Positions 1 through 5,994 of a stretch of 11,244 nucleotides of DNA are shown here, piece after piece. The translations under genes and the position numbers were made by a program. The notes under the pieces were generated by a model. That model saw only the letters and a list, made by a program, of their open reading frames with translations, was not told where the DNA came from and did no database searches. Source of the DNA: Opitutia bacterium (GTDB taxonomy: Bacteria; Verrucomicrobiota; Verrucomicrobiia; Opitutales; Coraliomargaritaceae); assembly GCA_018663485.1 (NCBI GenBank), contig JABJQI010000172.1, positions 1-11,244 of the forward strand. Direction: 5' to 3'. The first letter of the stretch is position 1. Each line of letters begins with the position of its first letter.

Positions 1-240
1 AAAGGTTCCAAGGGTTACAACGTCGCGACTGGCGAATACGTTGACCTCCTTGCAGCTGGTATCGTTGATCCAGCCATGGTAACTCGCACAGCGCTTCAAA
101 ATGCTGGTTCGGTTGCCGGTCTGCTCTTGACCACTGAGTGCATGATCACAGACGCTCCAGAAGAAGGCGGCGCAGCACCAGCTGGCATGCCAGACATGGG
201 CGGCATGGGCAGCATGGGTGGTATGGGCGGCATGATGTAA
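1..240 (+). CDS. groEL: Chaperonin GroEL, C-terminal fragment
   Basis: This is the last 79 codons of a 60-kDa chaperonin; the start lies left of the window. Frame 1 is open from base 1 to the TAA at 238-240. The fragment has the family's C-terminal equatorial-domain text, including GEYVDLLAAGIVDPAMVTR, then a helix with VAGLLLTTECMITD, where most GroELs read VAGLLLTTEAMVAD. It ends in a flexible tail of GGM-type repeats (MGGMGSMGGMGGMM). In the family this tail projects into the folding cavity of the 14-mer and helps folding of cytosolic proteins. A methionine/glycine-rich tail is typical of the main housekeeping copy rather than divergent paralogues. groES and the promoter are not visible. 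A perfect terminator follows 51 bp after the stop. The identification is very secure; only copy number and operon context are unknown. Confidence 0.97.
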   Translation, partial: KGSKGYNVATGEYVDLLAAGIVDPAMVTRTALQNAGSVAGLLLTTECMITDAPEEGGAAPAGMPDMGGMGSMGGMGGMM

Positions 241-291
241 TTCCTCTGGGAATTTCATCCGCTCAACACTTAGCACATCATTATAACAAAG

Positions 292-321
292 GCCCCGACT
301 GGTAACAGTCGGGGCTTTTTT
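292..321 (+). terminator. Rho-independent terminator of groEL
   Basis: GCCCCGACT (292-300) pairs perfectly with AGTCGGGGC (307-315) around the 6-base loop GGTAAC, and six T residues follow (316-321). The 9-bp GC-rich stem with a T-tract is a textbook intrinsic terminator, placed 51 bp after the groEL stop. On the other strand only a weak T-rich tail follows the stem, so it may stop leftward parE transcripts poorly. Confidence 0.93.
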
Positions 322-358
322 GTGGCTAGTAGCGAGACTCTTATCGCTTTGTAAAATG

Positions 359-410
359 GAGTGAAGGCGACCCGCGCTCGTAGTAATATGACGTGGGCGA
401 GTCGCCCACG
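359..410. repeat. GC-rich intergenic repeat with perfect inverted repeat
   Basis: CGTGGGCGA (392-400) and TCGCCCACG (402-410) are perfect inverted arms around one base. As RNA this gives an 8-bp stem with a 3-base loop. Just left of it, 359-380 matches 2545-2566 on the far side of parE at 18 of 22 positions, sharing the core GAAGGCGAC. Both sites carry variants of GGCGA-N-TCGCC (395-405 and 2552-2562). No T-tract follows on either strand, so this is not a classical terminator. It may be a short dispersed palindromic element; the family assignment is inference. Confidence 0.5.
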
Positions 411-442
411 CTCCTTACGCACTTCTTCAAGTCAATTCAGTC

Positions 443-455
443 GCCGCGCAGCGGC
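443..455 (-). other. Short hairpin touching the parE stop codon
   Basis: GCCGC (443-447) and GCGGC (451-455) form a perfect 5-bp stem with the 3-base loop GCA. It overlaps the last base of the parE TAG stop. No T-tract follows on the minus strand, so a terminator role is doubtful. It could stabilise the 3' end of the mRNA, or it may be chance. Confidence 0.35.
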
Positions 456-2308
456 TAAGCACTGACTGCTTCGGGTGCGTCTTTTTCGACCTTCAAATTG
501 TCGATGATGAAGGTTTGTCTGTCGGGTGTATTCTTGCCCATGTAGAACGTGAGCATGTCCTTAATCGTCATGCCTCTGCCGATGATGACTGGGTCAAGGC
601 GGATGTTCTTGCCTATGAAGTGGCCAAACTCGTCGGGTGAGATTTCACCCAGCCCTTTGAAGCGGGTGATCTCTGGCTTCGGTTTACATTCCTCCATCGC
701 GGCGCGACGTTCTTCGTCGCTGTAGCAATAGCGGGTGATCTTCTTGTTGCGCACGCGGAAGAGCGGCGTTTGCAAAATATGGAGGTGCCCTTGCTTGATC
801 AACTCTGGAAAGAATTGCAGGAAGAAGGTGATGAGCAGCAGGCGAATGTGCATACCATCGACGTCGGCGTCGGTCGCGATGACGACATTGTTGTAGCGTA
901 AATCTTCGAGGCCGTTCTCGATGTTGAGCGCGTCTTGCAACAGATTGAACTCCTCGTTTTCGTAAACGACTTTCTTGGTCAATCCGAACGAGTTGAGTGG
1001 CTTGCCTTTGAGAGAGAACACAGCCTGTGTGTTCACATCGCGGGCCTTGGTGATCGAGCCGGAAGCAGAATCGCCCTCGGTAATAAAGAGAGTGGATTCA
1101 AGACGGCGATCCTTCTTGGTGCCAAGGTGGATGCGGCAATCGCGCAGCTTCTTGTTGTGCACCTTGTTCTTGCGGGCGCGGTCTTTGGCAAGTTTTTGGA
1201 TACCTTTGAGCTCCTTACGGTTGCGCTCAGACTCTTGGATTTTCTTAACTAGAATGTCAGCCGTCTCGGGATTGCGGTGTAGGTAGTTATCCAGTGCTTG
1301 CTTGATGAAGTTAATTAAAAAGGTGCGCACGGTGGGTCCTTTCGGGCCCATCTCGGTTGAACCAAGCTTGGTCTTGGTCTGCGATTCGAATACGGGTTCT
1401 TCGACTTTGATCGCCACTGCGGCACAGATCGAGGTGCGGATATCGACGGCGTCGAAGTCCTTCTTGAAGAAATCTTTAATGGTCTTGGCCAATGCTTCGC
1501 GGAAGGCGGCGAGGTGCGTACCACCCATGGTGGTGTGCTGGCCGTTGACAAAAGAGTAGTAGTCTTCGCCGTAGGAGTCGTTGTGCGTAAACGCGATTTC
1601 GATATCGGTGTCGCTCAAATGAACGATCGGATACATCGGCTCGCCATCCAGCTTATTCTTGAGTAGGTCTTTTAGGCCGTGCTCGGATTTAAATTTCTTG
1701 CCGTTGTAGACGATGGTAAGTCCGCGATTTAAATAGGCATAGTTCCACAGCATGTCCTCGACGTAGTCGTCGCGAAAGCGGATGACGCCAAAGATTTCAG
1801 GGTCTGGATCGAAGCGCAGTGCCGTGCCGTTTTCCGCGTCCTTGGCTGCTTTGTCCTTCTTATCTTCCTTCAGCACTTCGCCTTGGGAGAAGGTGACCGA
1901 GCGGGTCACACCTTCGCGGTAGGCCTGCACTTGGAATTCGGAAGAGAGTGCATTGACCGCCTTGATGCCGACACCATTCAGGCCGACTGACTTCTTGAAC
2001 GCCTCGGAGTCGTATTTCGCGCCGGTGTTGATCTTGGACGCGCAGTCTTTGATTTTGCCGAGCGGAATGCCGCGGCCGTAGTCGCGCACGGCGACGTGGG
2101 TGCCGTCAATATTGACCTCGATTACCTTGCCGTTGCCCATGACGAACTCGTCGATCGAGTTGTCGATTACTTCCTTTAGAAGAATGTAAATGCCGTCGTC
2201 TGAGGACGATCCATCACCGAGCTTGCCGATATACATTCCTGGGCGCAGGCGAATGTGTTGTTTCCAATCGAGTGACTTGATGCTGTCTTCAGTATATTGT
2301 GCTGACAT
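455..2308 (-). CDS. parE: DNA topoisomerase IV subunit B (ParE), type IIA topoisomerase ATPase subunit
   Basis: This 617-aa protein is the ATPase/TOPRIM subunit of a type IIA topoisomerase, which with a GyrA/ParC-type partner decatenates or supercoils DNA. The GHKL ATPase domain is visible: RPGMYIG (22-28), E46 and N50 in LLKEVIDNSIDEF, RDYGRGIP (75-82) and the ATP lid VGLNGVGIKAVNALS (108-122). The transducer domain carries QTKTK (310-314), whose lysine contacts the ATP gamma-phosphate. The TOPRIM domain has EGDSASG (411-417, general-acid/metal Glu411), the D480-A-D482-V-D484 metal motif and TRFKGLGE (548-555). Length and the N-terminal text SLDWKQHIRLRPGMYIG fit the ParE type I know from Bacteroidota and Verrucomicrobiota rather than a long GyrB. 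The ATG start has no clear Shine-Dalgarno. No partner A-subunit gene adjoins it: groEL converges on one side and argF ends on the other. A second gyrB-like paralogue function cannot be excluded from sequence alone. Confidence 0.9.
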   Translation of the reverse strand: MSAQYTEDSIKSLDWKQHIRLRPGMYIGKLGDGSSSDDGIYILLKEVIDNSIDEFVMGNGKVIEVNIDGTHVAVRDYGRGIPLGKIKDCASKINTGAKYDSEAFKKSVGLNGVGIKAVNALSSEFQVQAYREGVTRSVTFSQGEVLKEDKKDKAAKDAENGTALRFDPDPEIFGVIRFRDDYVEDMLWNYAYLNRGLTIVYNGKKFKSEHGLKDLLKNKLDGEPMYPIVHLSDTDIEIAFTHNDSYGEDYYSFVNGQHTTMGGTHLAAFREALAKTIKDFFKKDFDAVDIRTSICAAVAIKVEEPVFESQTKTKLGSTEMGPKGPTVRTFLINFIKQALDNYLHRNPETADILVKKIQESERNRKELKGIQKLAKDRARKNKVHNKKLRDCRIHLGTKKDRRLESTLFITEGDSASGSITKARDVNTQAVFSLKGKPLNSFGLTKKVVYENEEFNLLQDALNIENGLEDLRYNNVVIATDADVDGMHIRLLLITFFLQFFPELIKQGHLHILQTPLFRVRNKKITRYCYSDEERRAAMEECKPKPEITRFKGLGEISPDEFGHFIGKNIRLDPVIIGRGMTIKDMLTFYMGKNTPDRQTFIIDNLKVEKDAPEAVSA

Positions 2309-2353
2309 AGAGTAGGTGAGAAAAATGGGAAAGTCGTAATTGTGAGGTAATCT

Positions 2354-2402
2354 TCAATTTGAACGTTGAACGTCGAACGTCCAACCTTGAATTTTGAATT
2401 TT
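2354..2402. repeat. Heptamer-periodic intergenic repeat (GAACGTY core)
   Basis: Seven consecutive 7-mers stay in phase: TCAATTT, GAACGTT, GAACGTC, GAACGTC, CAACCTT, GAATTTT, GAATTTT. Three units are near-identical GAACGTT/C and the outer ones are degenerate. The region has no open frame and lies 46 bp upstream of the parE start. I recall similar GAACGTT-type runs from intergenic regions of Planctomycetes and Verrucomicrobia genomes, but I could not check this here. Confidence 0.6.
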
Positions 2403-2507
2403 TTGGATTCGGAGGGCTGATGGGAATGCGTGACCTCGATCGTGATGTCGGGGGATGTCGGAGACGATGGTTTTATGTCCGATAATCTTTCGCTAAGACT
2501 GGATACG

Positions 2508-2540
2508 AAAAACGCATCTCATTGCTGAAATGCGTTTTAA
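2508..2540 (-). terminator. Probable rho-independent terminator of the arg cluster
   Basis: AAAACGCAT (2509-2517) pairs perfectly with ATGCGTTTT (2530-2538), giving a 9-bp stem with a 12-base loop. Read on the minus strand, the descending arm runs into five T residues, and an A-tract precedes the ascending arm. It lies about 70 bp after the argF stop. Only three pairs of the stem are G-C, so strength is uncertain. The A/T-flanked symmetry means it could also work in the other direction. Confidence 0.55.
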
Positions 2541-2544
2541 AAAA

Positions 2545-2566
2545 GAGGGAAGGCGACTCGCCCTCA
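2545..2566. repeat. Second copy of the GC-rich short repeat
   Basis: This stretch matches 359-380 at 18 of 22 positions, and its core (2552-2562) is the near-palindrome GGCGA-C-TCGCC. The two copies bracket parE in the same orientation on the plus strand. Neither copy lies in a gene. Function is unknown; it may belong to a dispersed palindromic family of this genome. Confidence 0.45.
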
Positions 2567-2609
2567 TTGTTGGCTGAGATCTCCGTCTTACGACCGAGGT
2601 CACGGTCTT

Positions 2610-3548
2610 TTAGCAGTTCAGCTCGACGAGCTTGGCCATGATTGCCTTTTGCGCGTGCAGACGGTTTTCGGCTTCGTCGAAGATGATGCTTTGTGGGCTA
2701 TCTAACACTGCTTGGCTGACTTCTTCGCCGGCGTGAGCGGGTAGACAGTGGAGGAAGAGGGCGTTTGGCTTTGCGAGTTCAAGCAACTCGGTGTTCACTT
2801 GATACGGTATCATTTTCTGCAAGCGTTGCGCGGCTTCTGCTTCGTCGCCCATTGAGACCCACACGTCGGTGTAGATCGCATCAGCGTCCTTACACGCTTC
2901 CTTCGGATCGGCAGTGTAGGTGAAGTTGATGGGTAGGCCGTCGGCTTTGAGGGCATCGACAACTGCTTGCTTTGGTTCGTAGCCTGCGGGGCCAGAGAGG
3001 GCTAGTTCCATGCCAAACATTGCGGCAGTGAGAATCCATGAGTTAGCCATGTTGCAGGCGCTGTCACCAAGGAAGGCGACTTTCTTGCCCTTGAGCGTGC
3101 TAATATCGACAGCGTCGGGTGAGTAGCGCTCAAGCAGAGTAAAAATATCCGTGTAGAGCTGACATGGGTGGTTAAAGTCGGTCAGGCCATTGATGATGGG
3201 CATAGTCGCGTGCTTAGCGAACTCTTCGATGATAGAGTGTTCGTAAGTCCGTATCACCAGACCATGCAAGTAGCGTGATAATACTTTAGAGCTGTCTTCG
3301 ACCGTTTCGCCACGGCCGATCTGTGTCTGTTGCGAATTGAGCACGATCGGGTGTCCGCCGAGCTCGTTTACGCCGACCTCGAAAGAGACGCGTGTGCGCG
3401 TGCTACTCTTGTAGAAGAGCAGACCCCATGACTGTTTATCTAATGTTGCTGGCGTGTTGAAGCGGTCGTCTTTGAACGCTTTGGCAAGTGAGAAGACTGC
3501 TTGTGCTTGTTCGAGTGTGAAGTCGGTAACTTTTAAGAAATGGTGCAT
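2610..3548 (-). CDS. argF: Ornithine carbamoyltransferase
   Basis: This 312-aa cytosolic enzyme transfers the carbamoyl group from carbamoyl phosphate to ornithine to give citrulline, the sixth step of arginine synthesis. The carbamoyl-phosphate site is clear: STRTR (49-53) and HPCQ (127-130). The ornithine side has DVWVSMG (228-234), and the catalytic loop is HCLPAH (267-272, Cys268). The SMG signature matters because the N-acetyl- and N-succinyl-ornithine enzymes of Xanthomonas and Bacteroides lack it, so the substrate is most likely plain ornithine, as ArgJ in the same cluster requires. Length is normal for an anabolic OTCase (about 300-335 aa). The ATG start has no Shine-Dalgarno but is preceded by an A-rich CAACAA. 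It is the last gene of the leftward arg cluster, 214 bp after argD, a gap wide enough for its own promoter although I cannot identify one. A probable terminator follows. Confidence 0.96.
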   Translation of the reverse strand: MHHFLKVTDFTLEQAQAVFSLAKAFKDDRFNTPATLDKQSWGLLFYKSSTRTRVSFEVGVNELGGHPIVLNSQQTQIGRGETVEDSSKVLSRYLHGLVIRTYEHSIIEEFAKHATMPIINGLTDFNHPCQLYTDIFTLLERYSPDAVDISTLKGKKVAFLGDSACNMANSWILTAAMFGMELALSGPAGYEPKQAVVDALKADGLPINFTYTADPKEACKDADAIYTDVWVSMGDEAEAAQRLQKMIPYQVNTELLELAKPNALFLHCLPAHAGEEVSQAVLDSPQSIIFDEAENRLHAQKAIMAKLVELNC

Positions 3549-3762
3549 TTGTTGAAGTGTGAAAGTTTGAAGGTATTACAGTGAGTAGTAGGTGGAGGAA
3601 CCAGGACGAAGGTCTGCAGTAGATGGCGAAGCAATTGACGCGAATTAACACGGACTGATGAGAGCGCGTGTTCAATGGGGGATATTCGAGTTCGGTGGTT
3701 CTGTGTTATTCTCTTAGATTAATAAATGCGTAGGTCTATTCGTATGCATTGGTGGATTCAGG
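3549..3762. other. argD-argF gap with degenerate repeats
   Basis: This 214-bp gap within the arg cluster holds no credible gene. It contains an imperfect tandem unit, AATTGACGCG then AATTAACACGG (3633-3653). A few tens of bases further on, read on the minus strand, it has text like AACACAGAACCACCGAA (near 3689-3705). Both resemble short tandem texts that I recall from intergenic DNA of Verrucomicrobia and Planctomycetes. The other gaps inside the cluster are 53-82 bp, so this one appears to have been enlarged. No terminator-like hairpin is evident. Confidence 0.45.
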
Positions 3763-4944
3763 TTAACTCAATTCAGCGAAGACTTCGCCGAGGATGCGGG
3801 TGCTCTTGGCAAGTTCTTCAAGGGTCGCTGTGAGTGCGGGAAGAAGGCGAATGGTGTTGTGGCCTGCTGGTACGATGAGTAGGCCTTTATCCCGAGCTGT
3901 TGTGGCGACCACGCTGCTGTCGGTATGGAGTGCCAAGCCGACCATGTAGCCCGCGCCCCGCATGCCAGCGATGTGTTGTGGGTACCGTTCGACTAAACCT
4001 TGCATGGCTTGGTGCCAGATCGAGCTGTTGGTCATGATTTTCTCGAGTAGATTGTCTTTTTCGATAATGTCGAGCGTGGCGTTGGCTGCGGCACAGGCGA
4101 GTGGATTGCCGCCGAAGGTAGTGCCGTGTGAGCCTGGCTGAAATAACTCAGCGTAAGGCTCTGCTGCCCAGATGGCTCCGATTGGGAAGCCGCCGCCGAG
4201 ACCCTTGGCCATGCCAATGGCATCGGCTTTGACGCCACTTTTTTCAAAAGCAAAGAAGTGTCCACTCCGACCGATGCCGCACTGGACTTCGTCCAGCATG
4301 AGCAGCGCGCCTCGTTCGGTGCAGAGTGCCCTTAGTTCCTGCAGGAAACTGTCTTCGGCTGGAAAGATTCCACCTTCGCCTTGTATTGATTCGATGAATA
4401 CGGCAGCGACGGTGTCGTCAACGAGTTTGTCAAAGCTTTCAATGTTATTAAGCTGGCCAAATTTAAAGCCTGCAAGCATCGGCTGGTAGCCACCTTGGAT
4501 TTTCTCTTGAGGTGTGGCAGCCATGCCGCCGAAAGTTCGACCGTGGAAGGCATCTTCCGCTGCAACTACGGTGTAGCGCTTCGCTTCTTCTCCGCCGCAC
4601 AGTTTGCGACCATGCAGTCGTGCGAGTTTAATAAGTGCGTCGTTAGATTCAGCGCCACTATTGCAGAACAGTACTCGGCCGGGACCTGCTTTTTTCACGA
4701 GCCGATCTGCGAGCTTTTGTTGGCCGGGGATGCCATAAAGGTTGCTGCAGTGACTTAGCTTGGCGGCTTGGTCTTGCACGGCCTTGACCCATTTTGGATG
4801 TGAGTGGCCGACTGATGTTACGGCGATACCGCTGCCAAAATCGAGGTAACGCTTACCGCTCGCGTCGTAGAGATACAGGCCTTCGCCCCACACTGCGTCA
4901 AACGCGGGCGGGCCATAGTTTTTCATGAGTGTTGGGTGGTGCAT
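3763..4944 (-). CDS. argD: Acetylornithine aminotransferase
   Basis: This PLP-dependent class III aminotransferase converts N-acetylglutamate semialdehyde to N-acetylornithine with glutamate as amino donor. It is about 393 aa from the ATG at 4944. A TTG six bases upstream (4950) is also in frame, but ATG is the simpler choice; neither has a Shine-Dalgarno. Numbered from the TTG, the PLP phosphate loop is SGAESND (98-104), the ring-stacking region is FHGRTFGG (135-142), the aspartate that binds the pyridine nitrogen is in LDEVQCGIGR (219-228), and the Schiff-base lysine is K249 in GMAKGLGGGFPIGA. The dimer-partner phosphate contact is HGTTFGGNPLAC (275-286). Length is normal for ArgD. Its position between argB and argF supports the arginine role; ArgD enzymes often also act as the succinyldiaminopimelate aminotransferase of lysine synthesis, which the sequence alone cannot decide. 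Confidence 0.95.
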   Translation of the reverse strand: MHHPTLMKNYGPPAFDAVWGEGLYLYDASGKRYLDFGSGIAVTSVGHSHPKWVKAVQDQAAKLSHCSNLYGIPGQQKLADRLVKKAGPGRVLFCNSGAESNDALIKLARLHGRKLCGGEEAKRYTVVAAEDAFHGRTFGGMAATPQEKIQGGYQPMLAGFKFGQLNNIESFDKLVDDTVAAVFIESIQGEGGIFPAEDSFLQELRALCTERGALLMLDEVQCGIGRSGHFFAFEKSGVKADAIGMAKGLGGGFPIGAIWAAEPYAELFQPGSHGTTFGGNPLACAAANATLDIIEKDNLLEKIMTNSSIWHQAMQGLVERYPQHIAGMRGAGYMVGLALHTDSSVVATTARDKGLLIVPAGHNTIRLLPALTATLEELAKSTRILGEVFAELS

Positions 4945-5021
4945 GATCAAAGTTGTTCGGTTGTTTGCTTTTCAGTTAGTGAATGGATCACTGGAAATAG
5001 TGTAACAGTTCGCGTAGCGGG

Positions 5022-5912
5022 CTATCTATTGACAATCTCGGTGCCGACGCCTTTGTCGGTAAAGATTTCGAGGAGTAGGCTGTGTGGGTTTTCACCGTCG
5101 ATAAAGTGCACGCGGTGCACGCCGCTACGCAGTGCTTTAACGGAGCTGTCTGTTTTGGGGATCATGCCTTGGCTGATGGTGCCGTCTTTGACTAAGTCCG
5201 CGACTTCGTCGGCATTGAGCGAGGAGATGAGCGACTCGGGGTCGCTCATGTCGCGCATTAGACCGGGCACGTCGCAGAGGTATACCAGGCGTCTTGCGCG
5301 CAGGGCAGCCGCGACTCTGCCTGCTGCAGCATCGGCATTGGTGTTGTAAACTTGTCCGTCCTCGTCGCAAGCAATCGGTGAAATTACGGGTATGTAACCG
5401 TCGTTGAGCGCCTTCTTGATGATCTTAGTTTTAACCGTGTGCGTCTCACCGACAAAGCCAACGTCAACAGCCTCGCCATTAACCACGACGTTCTTCTTAT
5501 CGCAAACCAGCACGTCGTTGCCAGCAAGGCCGAGCGGCCGTGCGCTTTTCTGTTGGAGGATCTCACAGATGTCTAGGTTGACCACTTTGTTCAGTGTGTG
5601 CTCGACGATCTTGACTGAGTCTTTGTCGGTGACGCGGAGGCCGTGTTCGAAACGCGTCTCAACATTGGACTCTGCGAGCGCGCGTGTGATCGCTTTGCCG
5701 CCTCCATGCACGACCACGACTTTGATGCCGACCGCTGATAGGAATGCGATGTCGGTCGCAACGCGTGTCCGCACTGCAGGGTCGGCGTCGTCCATGAACG
5801 CACCGCCGTATTTTACAACAAAGATGGAGTCGCGAAATCGTTGGATATAAGGCAGCGCTTCAAGCAGTACGGCTGCTTTTGTGGTGACGTCGAGATGGTC
5901 AGTGTTGATCAT
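5022..5912 (-). CDS. argB: Acetylglutamate kinase
   Basis: This amino-acid kinase phosphorylates N-acetylglutamate with ATP, the second and usually controlled step of arginine synthesis. From the ATG at 5912 it is 296 aa, a standard length. KYGG (34-37) and HGGG (69-72) bind phosphates, GLRVTD (91-96) and NTNADAAAG (190-198) belong to the substrate and nucleotide sites, and DVPG (214-217) is family-typical. The N-terminal helix DHLDVTTKAAVLLEALPYIQRF precedes the kinase core. In the family this extra helix marks hexameric, arginine-inhibited enzymes, matching the acetyl-recycling route that ArgJ provides. The frame stays open to a GTG at 6002 that overlaps argJ by 8 bp. I reject that start because the added 30 residues (APAPQGEQ region) have no family counterpart and the DNA there contains a palindrome (5940-5953). 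No Shine-Dalgarno is seen at either start. Confidence 0.95.
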   Translation of the reverse strand: MINTDHLDVTTKAAVLLEALPYIQRFRDSIFVVKYGGAFMDDADPAVRTRVATDIAFLSAVGIKVVVVHGGGKAITRALAESNVETRFEHGLRVTDKDSVKIVEHTLNKVVNLDICEILQQKSARPLGLAGNDVLVCDKKNVVVNGEAVDVGFVGETHTVKTKIIKKALNDGYIPVISPIACDEDGQVYNTNADAAAGRVAAALRARRLVYLCDVPGLMRDMSDPESLISSLNADEVADLVKDGTISQGMIPKTDSSVKALRSGVHRVHFIDGENPHSLLLEIFTDKGVGTEIVNR

Positions 5913-5939
5913 TTTTAAGAAATTAATTTTTTGCAGCGT

Positions 5940-5953
5940 GCGAGCTTGCTCGC
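5940..5953. repeat. Small palindrome between argJ and argB
   Basis: GCGAGC and GCTCGC flank a central TT to form a 14-bp palindrome just upstream of the preferred argB start. The flanking text is GC-rich and resembles the GGCGA-type repeats near parE. It supports reading this stretch as an intergenic leader rather than argB coding sequence. A role in mRNA processing is possible but not shown. Confidence 0.35.
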
Positions 5954-5994
5954 CCTGAGGAGCTGGGGCACGAGTCAGTTCGCTCGTCACTGTG

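Larger units (their letters stand above)
2309..2609. other. Intergenic region between argF and parE (301 bp)
   Basis: I see no gene here. From parE outward it holds the presumed parE promoter region (no convincing hexamers), a heptamer-periodic repeat (2354-2402), and a 10-bp-period direct repeat of GATGTCGG (2444-2451 and 2454-2461). These are followed by a probable argF terminator (2508-2540), a GC-rich repeat copy (2545-2566) and an imperfect hairpin (CTCCGTC 2581-2587 with GACCGAG 2592-2598, 6 of 7 paired). The density of repeats suggests a site where small intergenic elements accumulate. Confidence 0.6.

Noticed and set aside
392..410. Perfect inverted repeat as the parE terminator
   Set aside because: The hairpin is strong but no T-tract follows on the minus strand, and related sequence occurs at 2545-2566 where it is not a gene end; a dispersed repeat fits better.
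935..1559. Plus-strand reading frames opposite parE
   Set aside because: They are antisense shadows of a conserved topoisomerase gene with no supporting ribosome binding site or recognisable domain.
4172..5850. Plus-strand reading frames of 87-148 codons opposite argD and argB
   Set aside because: They lie antisense to strongly conserved enzymes and their translations show no recognisable family or composition of a real protein.
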